From Fictibacillus phosphorivorans (GTDB lineage Bacteria; Bacillota; Bacilli; Bacillales; Fictibacillaceae): 64,000 nt of DNA. The notes below the pieces were generated by a model. That model searched no databases. It was not told where the DNA came from and saw only the letters and a list, made by a program, of their open reading frames with translations. A program made the position numbers and the translations under genes. Shown here piece by piece: positions 25,263-35,069 of the stretch (positions are counted from its first letter, which is position 1; the number at the start of each line of letters is the position of its first letter). The stretch spans positions 248,001-312,000 of the forward strand of contig NZ_JAMBOR010000001.1 of NCBI RefSeq assembly GCF_023715845.1. Direction: 5' to 3'.

Positions 25263-25697
25263 TTGCCGCCAACCCCGAGTATGGAAGACTATATCGAACG
25301 CATCTATGCCCTAATAGAAGAGAAAGGATATGCAAGGGTTTCAGATCTTGCAGAAAACCTTGAGGTACATCCCTCTTCTGTAACAAAAATGATTCAGAAA
25401 CTCGACAAAGGTAAGTATGTCGTCTATGAAAAATACAGAGGCTTTGTTTTAACCCCTAATGGTAAAAAACTAGGTAAGCGTTTAGTATACAGACATGAAT
25501 TGTTAGAAGAGTTTTTAAAGGTAATCGGGGTAAACGAGGAAAATATCTTTCATGATGTTGAAGGAATCGAGCACCACTTAAGCTGGAACGCTATCGATCG
25601 AATCGGAGACCTCGTGCAATTCTTTGAAGAAGACAAAGGCCGGTTAGCTGACTTAAGAGAAATACAAGCTAAAAATGAAGAACAAGGACAATCATAA
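25263..25697 (+). CDS. mntR: Manganese-responsive transcriptional regulator MntR
   Basis: A DtxR-family metalloregulator of 144 residues that represses Mn(II) uptake genes when manganese is plentiful. The N-terminal winged helix ([35 protein letters not shown]) and the metal-site residues of D8-x and E/H ligands in [12 protein letters not shown] are conserved with B. subtilis MntR, which has the same short form without an SH3 domain. The start is TTG at 25263, six bases after GGGAGGG; this places the conserved PSMEDYIE segment at the N-terminus. Confidence 0.93.
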   Translation: MPPTPSMEDYIERIYALIEEKGYARVSDLAENLEVHPSSVTKMIQKLDKGKYVVYEKYRGFVLTPNGKKLGKRLVYRHELLEEFLKVIGVNEENIFHDVEGIEHHLSWNAIDRIGDLVQFFEEDKGRLADLREIQAKNEEQGQS

Positions 25698-25823
25698 TAT
25701 ATTTATGGTTGTTTTTTATTTGTTCTTTTTTGAAAAATAAAAACAAGCTGAACATTTCCTTTGAAAAAATAGGGAATAAAGGACATCTTCTTGCGATTAG
25801 GATAGTAGTGGAGGAGATGGTCA

Positions 25824-26747
25824 ATGCGAATAGACGGCGTATTTTCAGGTGGTGGAATTAAAGCCCTTTCGCTGATTGGGGCAGTTGAAGCGGCGGAGCA
25901 TAGAGGTCTGTCTTTTGAAAGGGTAGCGGGTACAAGTGCAGGTGCTTTAATGGCTGCTCTTGTAAAAGCAGGTTATAAAGCTGATGAGATGAAGGCTATA
26001 ATCGATCAACTTGATTTTAAAAAGTTTTTGGACACGAGCAAAGTCCCCATACCGTTTATGAACTGGATAAAACTTTATTGGAAACTAGGGTTGTTTAAAG
26101 GAGATTATTTAGAGAATTGGGTGGCAAAACTTCTTGCAGACCGGGGAATTTTCACATTTGCTGATATTCCTTATGGAAGTTTAAAAATTATTGCGTCCGA
26201 TATAACACGTGGACGACTCATCGTTCTGCCCGATGATCTTGAGGAATACGGTTTGCTTCCCGAACGGTTTCCGATAGCCAGGGCGGTACGGATGAGCTGC
26301 AGTCTTCCTTACTTCTTTTATCCAATCAAACTGTTTAATCGTGTAGGTCAAAAAAGTTATATTGTAGATGGCGGTGTTCTGAGTAATTTTCCCATGTGGC
26401 TATTTCAAAGGAAAGACCGGGTACCTGTACGTCCTGTACTAGGATTTCAGCTTAGTTCCTATATCAATGAACACATCCCGACCCACCAAGTTAAAAATGC
26501 CATCCAGCTTTTTAGGGCCTTGTTCGAAACGATGATGCAAGCTCATGATAATCGTTATATTGATGCACACGATGCTAGAGATATTATTTTCATGCCAGTC
26601 AAACATATATCTGTTATTGATTTTCAGTTGTCTACTGAAGCGAAAAGTGAGCTTTATCAGTTCGGTTATGACCGAGCAGAAAATTTTTTGCAAACTTGGA
26701 TCGCAGGGAAATCCTATCCACATCCTTCATACAAAAATCGAGCCTGA
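25824..26747 (+). CDS. yqhO: Patatin-like phospholipase family protein YqhO
   Basis: A 307-residue patatin-fold esterase of the RssA/YqhO type. The oxyanion loop GGGIKA is near residue 9, the nucleophile serine is in GTSAGAL near residue 38, and the catalytic aspartate is in VDGGVLSNFP near residue 182. The natural substrate is unknown. ATG at 25824 follows GGAGGAG. It ends on a shared terminator with yqhP on the opposite strand. Confidence 0.88.
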   Translation: MRIDGVFSGGGIKALSLIGAVEAAEHRGLSFERVAGTSAGALMAALVKAGYKADEMKAIIDQLDFKKFLDTSKVPIPFMNWIKLYWKLGLFKGDYLENWVAKLLADRGIFTFADIPYGSLKIIASDITRGRLIVLPDDLEEYGLLPERFPIARAVRMSCSLPYFFYPIKLFNRVGQKSYIVDGGVLSNFPMWLFQRKDRVPVRPVLGFQLSSYINEHIPTHQVKNAIQLFRALFETMMQAHDNRYIDAHDARDIIFMPVKHISVIDFQLSTEAKSELYQFGYDRAENFLQTWIAGKSYPHPSYKNRA

Positions 26748-26773
26748 TCCTAAAAGGAGGCTCGATTTTTTTT
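26733..26773. terminator. Bidirectional terminator between yqhO and yqhP
   Basis: AAAATCGAGCCT, loop, AGGCTCGATT and T7; the stem spans the stop codons of both convergent genes, so it is usable in both directions. Confidence 0.8.
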
Positions 26774-27118
26774 CTTGTTCTTTTTTCCTTCAATAACGGT
26801 TAAGTGATGTTCTCTTGAGCGTTTTTTCTGAGCTGTGCTTTTTACTTTTTTGTTTGAAAATAACGGTGAAGTTTTTGAAGACTTCTGATTGGAACCATAA
26901 CGTTTTTTTGATTGTTTTACTGCTTTTCTATATTTGCCGTTTACTCCTGATGAAGTTCTGCGAAATATAAAGTAAAAAACGGCGACCACTGCTGCTCCGA
27001 TCAGAAGGGTTGTAAATAGTTGGCGAGGTGAAGTGATCAATTGATATAGGATTCCGACAACAGCCAGTGAAATGACAAACCAAATGATAGGATGCAATCT
27101 TCTGCTATTCTGTTGCAA
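26750..27118 (-). CDS. yqhP: Hypothetical membrane protein YqhP
   Basis: A 122-residue protein with two membrane helices (about residues 11-28 and 38-57) and a long, very basic C-terminal tail rich in lysine and serine (SKKRYGSNQKSSKT, EGKKNKKKNRASF). It matches YqhP by position; function unknown. The start is TTG at 27118, eight bases after AAGGAGG; a GTG nine bases upstream touches that site, and longer frames run into yqhQ. It is co-transcribed with yqhQ. Confidence 0.72.
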   Translation of the reverse strand: MQQNSRRLHPIIWFVISLAVVGILYQLITSPRQLFTTLLIGAAVVAVFYFIFRRTSSGVNGKYRKAVKQSKKRYGSNQKSSKTSPLFSNKKVKSTAQKKRSREHHLTVIEGKKNKKKNRASF

Positions 27119-27137
27119 CAGGTTCACCTCCTTAAAG

Positions 27138-28082
27138 TTAAACAATTTGATTTTGTTGTTTCTCACTTTCATAGGATGCGTCACGTTTAAGCATTTCATT
27201 AAAAGATAGTATAGAAACTTCTATTTGTTTTGCGTCAGGTTCTTTCGTGGTTAGTAATTGCAGCCAAAGTCCCGGATAACCTAAATATCGGAGAACGGGA
27301 ACGTCTCGTAATTTATTGGTTAGCTGTAATACTTCAAAAGATACCCCTAAAACGACTGGTATAAGCGCAAGTCTGGATAAAATTCTTTGCCAAAGTACAT
27401 CAGAAGGTACAAAATAATAGATGATCATCCCAACTAGTACTGTAAATAGGATAAAACTGCTGCCGCAGCGGTAATGGAGCCGCGAGTGCTTTTTAACGTT
27501 TTCGACCGTCAGTTCATCGCCCGCTTCAAATGTGTTGATCACTTTGTGTTCAGCACCGTGATACATGAACACTCTCTTAATCGCGGGAGTTAATGATACA
27601 AAATAGATATAGCTTAATAAAAAGATAAATTTAAATAATCCTTCTAAGAGGTTTTGCCCGAGATGTCCGGGAACAACGAATCGAAATGCTTCAGCTAGGA
27701 ACACTGGAACAAGGGTAAACACAAATTTTCCGAACAGAAAAGACAATACACCGACTATTGCCAGACTAAAGAAAAAAGTAAACTTTGAAGGTTTTTCTTC
27801 TTCTTCAGCCTGTTCTTCACCAGGGTTCACCCCGAATCGTTCAGCTGAAAAATTCAGATGCTGTGTACCGTTCATACTTGCTTCTATAATAGCGATAAAG
27901 CCCCTTAAGAAAGGTATCTTTTTAAGTGTAGCTAATACGGGAGCAGGTTTCTTTTTAAGTTCAAAATATTCTATTGAATCATCGTTTCTTCTAATTGCCG
28001 TTACATAAGTGTGTCTTCCGGCAAACATAACCCCTTCTAGTACGGCTTGACCGCCATAAACGGGTTTTTTCTCTTTTGTCAT
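27138..28082 (-). CDS. yqhQ: DUF1385 membrane protein YqhQ
   Basis: A 314-residue protein of the DUF1385 family. The family signature YGGQAVLEGVMFAGRHTYVTAIR is at residues 9-31, the conserved YHGAEHKVINTFEAG with its His/Glu residues near residue 175, and RLHYRCGSSFILF after it. About five membrane helices are predicted. The conserved polar motifs suggest a metal or small-molecule site, but no function is established. It is divergent from yqhR. Confidence 0.85.
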   Translation of the reverse strand: MTKEKKPVYGGQAVLEGVMFAGRHTYVTAIRRNDDSIEYFELKKKPAPVLATLKKIPFLRGFIAIIEASMNGTQHLNFSAERFGVNPGEEQAEEEEKPSKFTFFFSLAIVGVLSFLFGKFVFTLVPVFLAEAFRFVVPGHLGQNLLEGLFKFIFLLSYIYFVSLTPAIKRVFMYHGAEHKVINTFEAGDELTVENVKKHSRLHYRCGSSFILFTVLVGMIIYYFVPSDVLWQRILSRLALIPVVLGVSFEVLQLTNKLRDVPVLRYLGYPGLWLQLLTTKEPDAKQIEVSILSFNEMLKRDASYESEKQQNQIV

Positions 28083-28273
28083 GTTGAACCCCCAGCCTAA
28101 AATTTTGTAGGTACTACTATTCTACAGTAAAGCTGGATATTCCTCCAGAAGGTAAGGTTTATTTGTATTTTTCCCATTTTATACATATTTTACACGGTTT
28201 ATGAATGAATACGCTTTATATCGTTTGACATGGTATTTAATGGACATACTATTAGCTGTTGGAGGTGTATTTA

Positions 28274-28789
28274 ATGGATGAAAAAGAATTAGAGCAAAAC
28301 AAACGAGAATCGCAATCTTCTTTTATGAGCCGCGTTGTGGGAGTAGGTTTTTTTGGAGGTTTGATTTGGGCTTCTTTTGGATTCATTGCTTATTATTTAA
28401 ATTTTTCTAAGGTAGGACCAGCTCTTGTGTTGGCACCATGGGCATTAGGAAAATGGAAGTCGCAATGGATCGGACAGCTGATCAGTATTGTTATTATTGC
28501 GTTGCTTTCCATTTTAGTGGCAATTGGTTATCGTTATGCCTTTGCAAAAATTAAGTCCATGTGGGGCGGAATCTTTTTTGGAGTTCTACTTTGGGGTATT
28601 GTCTTTTATTTGCTCCATCCGATCTTTCCGGGTTTGGAGCCAATGAATACGATAGGCAAGAATACAATTACAACAACACTCTGTATATATATATTATATG
28701 GTGTTTTTATCGGGTATTCGATTTCATTTGAATACAGAGAACGTTACGGTGAGGCACATGAAAAGAAAGGATCCATACAAAGTTCGTAA
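28274..28789 (+). CDS. yqhR: Membrane protein YqhR
   Basis: A 171-residue integral membrane protein with four predicted helices (about 20-42, 57-80, 92-111 and 128-148) and charged N- and C-termini. It matches the YqhR family, of unknown function. ATG at 28274 follows GGAGGTG; an upstream in-frame ATG at 28259 lies before that site. It ends on its own terminator. Confidence 0.8.
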   Translation: MDEKELEQNKRESQSSFMSRVVGVGFFGGLIWASFGFIAYYLNFSKVGPALVLAPWALGKWKSQWIGQLISIVIIALLSILVAIGYRYAFAKIKSMWGGIFFGVLLWGIVFYLLHPIFPGLEPMNTIGKNTITTTLCIYILYGVFIGYSISFEYRERYGEAHEKKGSIQSS

Positions 28790-28813
28790 CTATTCAAAAG
28801 ATCAAACGCTATG

Positions 28814-28845
28814 ATAGAATGTTATAAGAACATTCTATTTTTTTT
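28814..28845 (+). terminator. Terminator of yqhR
   Basis: ATAGAATGTT, loop ATAAG, AACATTCTAT and T7: a perfect ten-base-pair stem. It lies only 24 bases before the aroQ start, so aroQ must start from a promoter within or beyond yqhR, or by read-through. Confidence 0.85.
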
Positions 28846-28868
28846 GTTAAAGAGGCGAGGTGGCGTTT

Positions 28869-29309
28869 GTGGGTTTTAAAAAGTCTATTCTTGTAATTAA
28901 TGGTCCTAACCTAAATCGTTTAGGGAAACGGGAACCAGGAATCTATGGTGCGAAAACATTAGATGATCTTCAGTTAGAATTGGAACGAACCGCTTCCGAG
29001 CTTTCCTTTCATCTTTCGTTTTATCAGAGTAATTCAGAAGGAGACATTATAGATCGAATTCATGAATCACCTGGTAAATTTGAAGGGATCGTTTTAAATG
29101 CAGGAGCTTATACTCATTATAGTTATGCAATTAGAGATGCGATTGCTAGTGTGGATGTCCCTGTTATTGAAGTTCATATATCAAACGTTCATGCCCGGGA
29201 AGAATTTCGCCGTGAATCTGTAATTGCTCCTGTTACGATCGGACAAATCTCAGGCTTTGGGTTCGCTAGCTATAAACTTGCGCTTCAAGTTTTCAGTCAA
29301 GAAGTTTAA
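28869..29309 (+). CDS. aroQ: Type II 3-dehydroquinate dehydratase
   Basis: Removes water from 3-dehydroquinate to give 3-dehydroshikimate, the third step of chorismate synthesis. The 146-residue protein has the type II signatures LVINGPNLNRLGKREP, the catalytic tyrosine in REPGIYG, YQSNSEGDIID, LNAGAYTHYSYAIRDA and EVHISN. GTG at 28869 is preferred since GAGG stands eight bases before it; GTG at 28860 is also possible. It shares the pathway with aroK in this window. The stop overlaps an ATG of pepQ. Confidence 0.92.
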   Translation: MGFKKSILVINGPNLNRLGKREPGIYGAKTLDDLQLELERTASELSFHLSFYQSNSEGDIIDRIHESPGKFEGIVLNAGAYTHYSYAIRDAIASVDVPVIEVHISNVHAREEFRRESVIAPVTIGQISGFGFASYKLALQVFSQEV

Positions 29310-29323
29310 TGGGGGGGATGATC

Positions 29324-30397
29324 ATGGAACGTGTTGAAAAAGCGAGACAATTATTTGAGAACTTTGATATTGATGCACTATTAGTAACATCTTCTTCAAA
29401 CCGGTTCTATTTAAGCGGTTTTAAAGGAAGTGCGGGGGTCCTGCTCATTACTAAAAATGACGCTGTTTTGATAACGGATTTCAGATATAAAACACAAGCC
29501 GTAGAACAAGCAAAAGGATACCGAGTGGTCATGCACACTGGTCCAATTCCTGAAGAGGTTGCTAAGTTAGTAAAAGACTTATCGATAAAAAAACTAGGAT
29601 TTGAACAAGATGATGTTACATACTCTACATATCGTACATATGACAAACATTTAGATGAAGCCGAAACGAAGCTCATACCTGTTACAGGATTAGTGGAAAA
29701 GTTGCGCTTGATAAAGGATGAATCAGAGATTAAGATAGTAAAGGATGCCGCGTCTATTGCTGATGCCGCTTTTTCACATATTATCGAATTCATACGTCCT
29801 GGAATGACTGAACGGGAAGTTTCTAATGAACTAGAATTTTTCATGAGGAAAAACGGAGCAACTTCTTCATCCTTTGATATTATCGTAGCTTCGGGATATC
29901 GTTCTGCTCTTCCACATGGTGTAGCTTCAGATAAAAAGATTGAGACTGGTGAATTAGTCACTTTGGATTTTGGTGCATACTACAAAGGTTATTGTTCAGA
30001 TATTACACGAACGGTGGCCATCGGTAATGTCTCTGATGAACTTAAAGAAATTTACCAAGTTGTATATGATGCGCAAATGCAGGGCATGAAAGGGATCAAA
30101 CCAGGAATGACAGGTAAAGAGGCAGACGCGATAACAAGAGATTATATAGTTTCTAAAGGTTATGGAGATTATTTTGGACATTCGACAGGTCATGGAATCG
30201 GGTTAGATGTTCACGAAGGTCCTGCTTTGTCAGTTAAATCTGATACAGTTTTAGAACCTGGTATGCTAGTAACCGTGGAACCTGGTATCTATATTTCAGG
30301 TCTTGGGGGAGTAAGAATTGAAGATGATGCCCTCATTACAAAAGACGGCAATGAATCACTTACCCACTCTACAAAGTCTCTTATAACGATAAGTTAA
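29324..30397 (+). CDS. pepQ: Xaa-Pro dipeptidase / aminopeptidase (M24 family)
   Basis: A 357-residue pita-bread metallopeptidase that cleaves X-Pro peptide bonds. The dimetal ligands are visible as D in [14 protein letters not shown] (two Asp), H in [14 protein letters not shown] and Glu in TVEPGIYI and [12 protein letters not shown] at 29324 follows GGGGGG; ATG at 29309, overlapping the aroQ stop, is an alternative. B. subtilis YqhT is in the same place before efp, where releasing proline-containing peptides would suit a neighbour handling polyproline translation, though this link is only suggestive. Confidence 0.9.
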   Translation: MERVEKARQLFENFDIDALLVTSSSNRFYLSGFKGSAGVLLITKNDAVLITDFRYKTQAVEQAKGYRVVMHTGPIPEEVAKLVKDLSIKKLGFEQDDVTYSTYRTYDKHLDEAETKLIPVTGLVEKLRLIKDESEIKIVKDAASIADAAFSHIIEFIRPGMTEREVSNELEFFMRKNGATSSSFDIIVASGYRSALPHGVASDKKIETGELVTLDFGAYYKGYCSDITRTVAIGNVSDELKEIYQVVYDAQMQGMKGIKPGMTGKEADAITRDYIVSKGYGDYFGHSTGHGIGLDVHEGPALSVKSDTVLEPGMLVTVEPGIYISGLGGVRIEDDALITKDGNESLTHSTKSLITIS

Positions 30398-30416
30398 CCA
30401 ATCAGGAGGAAAAAAC

Positions 30417-30974
30417 ATGATTTCAGTAAACGATTTTAAAACAGGCTTAACGATTGAAGTTGACGGAGGAATTTGGCAAGTACTTGAATTCCAGCATGTA
30501 AAACCAGGAAAAGGTGCTGCTTTCGTACGCTCAAAACTACGCAACTTGCGAACTGGCGGAATCCAGGAGAAAACGTTCCGTGGAGGAGAAAAAGTATCTA
30601 AAGCGCATATCGAAAACCGCAAAATGCAATATCTTTATGCTTCAGGTGACACACACACATTCATGGACAACGAAACATACGAGCAGATCGAACTGCCTGC
30701 ATCTCAAATTCAGTACGAATTAAAATACTTACTAGAGAACATGACGGTTCATATCATGACGTACCAAGGCGAAACACTTGGAGTTGAGCTTCCGAACACG
30801 GTTGAATTAGTGGTCACCGAAACTGAACCAGGGATTAAAGGGGACACCGCGTCAGGCGGAACAAAACCAGCTACTCTTGAAACTGGTCTGACTGTTCAAG
30901 TTCCTTTCTTCGTTAACGAAGGAGACAAACTTGTGATCGATACTAGAAATGGAGCTTATGTTTCACGCGCATAA
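30417..30974 (+). CDS. efp: Elongation factor P
   Basis: EF-P (185 residues) binds between the P and E sites of ribosomes stalled on polyproline and speeds peptide bond formation. The three beta domains are present; the modified loop reads [12 protein letters not shown] with the lysine at about residue 32, as in B. subtilis where it carries 5-aminopentanol. ATG at 30417 follows AGGAGG. Ends on a strong terminator. Confidence 0.95.
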   Translation: MISVNDFKTGLTIEVDGGIWQVLEFQHVKPGKGAAFVRSKLRNLRTGGIQEKTFRGGEKVSKAHIENRKMQYLYASGDTHTFMDNETYEQIELPASQIQYELKYLLENMTVHIMTYQGETLGVELPNTVELVVTETEPGIKGDTASGGTKPATLETGLTVQVPFFVNEGDKLVIDTRNGAYVSRA

Positions 30975-30987
30975 TAATAATTTTTAT

Positions 30988-31024
30988 AGCCTTATTCCGT
31001 TTATTCGGAATAAGGCTTTTTTAT
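30988..31024 (+). terminator. Terminator of efp
   Basis: AGCCTTATTCCG, loop TTTAT, CGGAATAAGGCT, T6. The gap to spoIIIAA (31025-31163) holds no room for yqhV, which B. subtilis has here. Confidence 0.88.
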
Positions 31025-31163
31025 TGAATTAGTATTGTCGAAGTTTGTCAAAACATCCCTCCCCATCATTTCCCCGATCATAATGAAAGCTTCCTTTATT
31101 GGCATAAAGCTTAGAGATTGGCCATAGCTTTATAGTACGAGCCTTTAAAAGGAGACTCAGGCT

Positions 31164-32093
31164 ATGGATAAAATATTTAGATTGTTTCCAGAAGAAATTC
31201 AGCAGTTACTCCACAATCTTCCTGCAAACGTTATTCAATCCATGGAAGAAATAAGAATCAGGATTGAACAGCCGTTGGAAATCGTATGTTCAAACAATCC
31301 GATCTATCCATCGGATAAGCCAGTTTCTGCTGAAGAGGCACAAATTCTACTTAATCGATTGAGTCAACATTCACTATATGCATTAGAAGAAGAACTTAAG
31401 CGCGGGTATATTACAATCTCTGGCGGTCATCGTGTTGGACTCGCTGGAAAAGTAGTCACTGAACGGGGATTTGTAAAAGCGATTAAAGAGATAAGTTCTT
31501 TTAATATCAGGATCGCCAGAGAAAAAATCGGTATTGCTGATCCGCTGATTCCCTACCTTTTTCAAAAAAAATGGCACAATACGTTGCTGATCGGACCTCC
31601 TCAAACAGGAAAAACAACACTGTTACGTGATATCGCAAGACTCGTCAGCTGCGGTGTGAAACATAGAAACATCCCATCGTTTAAAGTGGGGATCGTGGAC
31701 GAGCGTTCTGAGATAGCAGGATCTATTAAAGGGGTGCCACAACATTCGCTTGGTAAACGAGTGGATGTACTTGATGCTTGTCCAAAAGCGGAAGGAATGA
31801 TGATGCTTATCCGTTCAATGAGCCCTCAAGTCTTAATCGTCGATGAGATCGGAAGGAAAGAGGATGGTGAAGCTATCCTGGAAGCTATGCATGCTGGGGT
31901 TCAGATGATATTCACCGCTCACGGCAGCACTTTGAAAGATGCTCTAAATAGACCGGTGATGAAACCTTTATCGGGTCTTTCATTATTTCAACGATACGTG
32001 ATATTGAGCCGAGAAAAAGGCCCGGGTACGATTCAGCGGATTTATGACGGCTCATTTAATGAAATTTTTCGGTCGTCAGGTGGTGAAGCATGA
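31164..32093 (+). CDS. spoIIIAA: Stage III sporulation ATPase SpoIIIAA
   Basis: A 309-residue secretion-type ATPase with Walker A GPPQTGKTTLL near residue 148 and Walker B VLIVDEIGR near residue 226. Made in the mother cell under sigma-E, it energises the SpoIIIA-SpoIIQ feeding-tube channel that links mother cell and forespore. AAAAGGAGAC precedes the ATG. A weak sigma-E-like pair (GCATAAA, 14 bases, CATAGCTT) lies at about 31100-31130. First gene of the eight-gene operon; coding is intact. Confidence 0.93.
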   Translation: MDKIFRLFPEEIQQLLHNLPANVIQSMEEIRIRIEQPLEIVCSNNPIYPSDKPVSAEEAQILLNRLSQHSLYALEEELKRGYITISGGHRVGLAGKVVTERGFVKAIKEISSFNIRIAREKIGIADPLIPYLFQKKWHNTLLIGPPQTGKTTLLRDIARLVSCGVKHRNIPSFKVGIVDERSEIAGSIKGVPQHSLGKRVDVLDACPKAEGMMMLIRSMSPQVLIVDEIGRKEDGEAILEAMHAGVQMIFTAHGSTLKDALNRPVMKPLSGLSLFQRYVILSREKGPGTIQRIYDGSFNEIFRSSGGEA

Positions 32094-32605
32094 TGAGCTG
32101 GTTCGGTGCTATTGCTATATTATCAGCTACAACCATATTCGGATTTGAATGGGCGAAACGGGTGAGAGAACGGCCGAAGCGGCTGAGAGAATTGAAAGTT
32201 ACCCTGCAGGCGCTAGAAGCAGAGATCATGTATGGCTCAACCCCGCTTAGTGAAGCATTCCAGCATATAGGAAAACCGTTAAAAGAGCCGTTAGCTTCTT
32301 TTTTTCTAACGATTTCAGACATGTTAAACAGTGGAGAACATACTGTTCAAGAAGCTTGGGAAAATCAGCTGGAGCTTTTAGCCGAAGAATCATTGTTTAA
32401 AAGCGGGGAGATCGAAGTGCTGCGACAGTTTGGATCAACTCTAGGCAGACATGATAAAGAACATCAGCAGAAACAGATTCAATTGACCCTTGCTCATCTG
32501 AATCGTGAGGAAAAAGAAGCAAGGGATATACAGGAGCGTTATGAAAAAATGTGCAAAAGTCTTGGTGTACTGATGGGACTTTTAATCGTAATCCTTTTAA
32601 TGTAA
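32090..32605 (+). CDS. spoIIIAB: Stage III sporulation protein SpoIIIAB
   Basis: A 171-residue protein with an N-terminal membrane helix, a helical soluble domain and a C-terminal helix (LGVLMGLLIVILLM). It resembles a half-size GspF/type II secretion platform protein and is thought to be the partner of the SpoIIIAA ATPase. ATG at 32090 overlaps the spoIIIAA stop by four bases; an ATG at 32093 is equally possible. Intact. Confidence 0.9.
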   Translation: MMSWFGAIAILSATTIFGFEWAKRVRERPKRLRELKVTLQALEAEIMYGSTPLSEAFQHIGKPLKEPLASFFLTISDMLNSGEHTVQEAWENQLELLAEESLFKSGEIEVLRQFGSTLGRHDKEHQQKQIQLTLAHLNREEKEARDIQERYEKMCKSLGVLMGLLIVILLM

Positions 32606-32620
32606 AAGGGGGAACTTTAC

Positions 32621-32827
32621 ATGGGACTAGATGTTAACGCAGTATTTCAAATCGCTGGTCTAGGCATAATCGTGGCTATGCTGCATACGGTCTTAAAGAT
32701 GATCGGAAAAGAAGATTATGCACATTGGGTGACGTTATTAGGTTTTGTGGTTGCTTTATTCATGGTGATCACCTTGCTTGATGACCTGTTCCAGAAAGTA
32801 AAAGGAGTATTTTTGTTCCAGAACTAA
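32621..32827 (+). CDS. spoIIIAC: Stage III sporulation protein SpoIIIAC
   Basis: A 68-residue protein with two membrane helices (residues about 8-26 and 35-55), very well conserved in spore formers (MGLDVNAVFQIAGLGIIVAM). It is a membrane component of the SpoIIIA channel. AAAGGGGGAAC precedes its ATG. Confidence 0.9.
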   Translation: MGLDVNAVFQIAGLGIIVAMLHTVLKMIGKEDYAHWVTLLGFVVALFMVITLLDDLFQKVKGVFLFQN

Positions 32828-32840
32828 GGAGGGAGACCAA

Positions 32841-33230
32841 TTGGAAATCATCCAAATCGTAGGTTTTGGACTGGTCGCAGCTTTCTTAGCCTTAGTCCTG
32901 AAAGAGCAAAAAGCGAATTTTGCTTTTTTAATTACCTTAATGGTAGGCGCGGGAATTTTTTTATTTCTGATCGATAAGATCGGACAGGTTATTGCCATGC
33001 TTCAAAGACTGGCGATTAACGCAAATGTAAACATGATTTATGTAGAAACACTTTTAAAGATCATAGGGATTGCTTATATTGCCGAATTTGGAGCTCAGAT
33101 TACGAGGGATGCTGGTCAAGGTGCTATTGCATCCAAGATAGAACTCGGAGGAAAGATACTCATTATCGTTATGGCAATCCCCATTTTAACGGTCATTATT
33201 GAAACCGTGCTGACGCTTATTCCTAAATAA
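32841..33230 (+). CDS. spoIIIAD: Stage III sporulation protein SpoIIIAD
   Basis: A 129-residue protein with about four membrane helices and the conserved segment IAEFGAQITRDAGQGAIASKIELGGK near residue 79. It is paralogous to SpoIIIAC at its start and is a channel membrane component. The start is TTG at 32841, seven bases after GGAGGGAG. Confidence 0.9.
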   Translation: MEIIQIVGFGLVAAFLALVLKEQKANFAFLITLMVGAGIFLFLIDKIGQVIAMLQRLAINANVNMIYVETLLKIIGIAYIAEFGAQITRDAGQGAIASKIELGGKILIIVMAIPILTVIIETVLTLIPK

Positions 33231-33247
33231 GAAAGCGGGTCGTAAAG

Positions 33248-34432
33248 ATGAGAAGAAATAGGACGCGGACAAGCTTTTTTGTACTCATATTCGTACTAAT
33301 GATAACGTTCTTTAGCCAAGCTTCCGTTTCAGCCGAGTCAATCACGTCCGAGATCGTAGAGCATCAGGTCTCATCTATGCAGCTTGACGAAATTAAAAAG
33401 TTTTGGGATAGCGTCTCACAAGAATATGGCGGGTTCTTGCCAGAGAGCCAAAAAGGTACTTTTATTGAGTTTGTAAAAGGTGATAAAGAATTTTCGATAA
33501 AAGCATATTTGATCGGTCTGATGAAATATATGTTCCATGAAATGGCTGTTCACGGAAAACTTCTAGGAACCTTGATCTTGCTCACCGTGTTTAGCATGCT
33601 TTTGCAGTCCATACAAAACGCGTTTGATAAATCAGCGATCTCTAAAATTGCCTATGCGATTATCTATATGGTGTTGATCATCTTGGCACTCAATAGCTTT
33701 CACGTTGCGGTTTCCTATGCTGTTGAAGCGATTGATACCATGCTCAGTTTTATGATTGCTTTGATCCCTCTTCTTCTAGCTCTGATGGCGACTGTGGGAA
33801 GTATAGCTTCAGTTGCTTTTTTTCATCCCGTCATTTTGTTTTTAGTTAACACGAGCGGTCTGCTCATTAAAAATTTTGTACTGCCTCTGCTTTTTTTATC
33901 AGCTTTATTAAGTATCGTCTCAACCATGTCAGAACATCACAAGGTTACTCATTTAGCCAAACTGCTGAAGAATATCAGCATTGGAGCACTCGCCTTCTTC
34001 TTTACGGTTTTTCTTGGTGTCATGAGTGTTCAAGGTGCAACAGCAGCAGTAGCTGATGGAATAACGATTAAAACTGCAAAATTTATCACGGGTAATTTTA
34101 TCCCAGTAGTAGGAAGAATGTTTACTGATGCGACCGACACCGTGATGAGTGCTTCGATACTTCTGAAGAATTCTATAGGAATAATTGGCGCGGCACTTAT
34201 ATTGACGATCGCCATCTTCCCAGCTATTAAAGTATTAATCTTAGCTTTCATTTACAGCATGGCTTCAGCCTTGCTGCAGCCTCTTGGTGGAGGACCGATC
34301 GTAGAGTGTTTAGGAATTATCGGCAAAAGTGTCATGTTTATTTTCGCAGCTCTCATGACAGTGTCTATCATGTTTTTTCTTGCGATAACCATCATAATAG
34401 CTGCTGGCAATGTCACACTGATGGTTCGGTAG
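33248..34432 (+). CDS. spoIIIAE: Stage III sporulation protein SpoIIIAE
   Basis: A 394-residue protein with a cleavable-looking signal (FFVLIFVLMITFFSQASVSA), an extracytoplasmic stretch of about 80 residues, then seven or so helices in the C-terminal part. It is thought to form the membrane export part of the channel. AAAGCGGG precedes the ATG. Intact, normal length (399 in B. subtilis). Confidence 0.92.
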   Translation: MRRNRTRTSFFVLIFVLMITFFSQASVSAESITSEIVEHQVSSMQLDEIKKFWDSVSQEYGGFLPESQKGTFIEFVKGDKEFSIKAYLIGLMKYMFHEMAVHGKLLGTLILLTVFSMLLQSIQNAFDKSAISKIAYAIIYMVLIILALNSFHVAVSYAVEAIDTMLSFMIALIPLLLALMATVGSIASVAFFHPVILFLVNTSGLLIKNFVLPLLFLSALLSIVSTMSEHHKVTHLAKLLKNISIGALAFFFTVFLGVMSVQGATAAVADGITIKTAKFITGNFIPVVGRMFTDATDTVMSASILLKNSIGIIGAALILTIAIFPAIKVLILAFIYSMASALLQPLGGGPIVECLGIIGKSVMFIFAALMTVSIMFFLAITIIIAAGNVTLMVR

Positions 34433-34445
34433 GAGGCGTTTTAAA

Positions 34446-35069
34446 ATGGGATTCTTAACTGACTGGGTCACAAACATCATCGTACTCGTTCTGCTTGCAG
34501 GGGTAATCGAACTTTTATTACCTGGCAATCAATTTCAAAGTTATATCAAGATGGTGATTGGGCTTCTTATCTTGCTCGCCATGTTGTCTCCGCTATTCAA
34601 ACTATTAAACTCTGACATCAACCAAGTGTTCCAAGCGATGGATGTACCCGCTGCTGCGAAAGAAAATGAAATAAAAAATTCGATAGAAAAAAATAAAAGT
34701 GAAATACAAGGCGCACAACGTGCATATATATTAGAGCAAATGGCTGTCCCAATGAAAGAGAAAGTTCAGGAGGAGTTGAAAAAGACGTATGAATTAGAAA
34801 TAGTCGATCTTCAAATCCAAACGAAAAGCGGTACAGAAACTTTAAACCCTAATGATATAACAGGTCTAAAAGTTGTACTAGCTAAACATCATGAATCAGC
34901 GGGCATCTCAGAAGTATCGGAAGTGGAAGTGAGTATTGCTGATCATAGAGAGCAAGCTGATAAAGATGAAGTTCCTGAGAAGATTATAGAGTTCTTGGCC
35001 AGCCAATGGCAACTAGACAAGGCGCAACTTGAGGTCGAAATGGAAGGGGGAGAGGAGTCATCCCAATGA
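34446..35069 (+). CDS. spoIIIAF: Stage III sporulation protein SpoIIIAF
   Basis: A 207-residue protein with two N-terminal membrane helices (about 10-27 and 35-53) and a soluble domain with a ring-building-motif-like fold in the intermembrane space. TAGGAGGCG precedes its ATG. The stop overlaps the spoIIIAG start by four bases. Confidence 0.9.
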   Translation: MGFLTDWVTNIIVLVLLAGVIELLLPGNQFQSYIKMVIGLLILLAMLSPLFKLLNSDINQVFQAMDVPAAAKENEIKNSIEKNKSEIQGAQRAYILEQMAVPMKEKVQEELKKTYELEIVDLQIQTKSGTETLNPNDITGLKVVLAKHHESAGISEVSEVEVSIADHREQADKDEVPEKIIEFLASQWQLDKAQLEVEMEGGEESSQ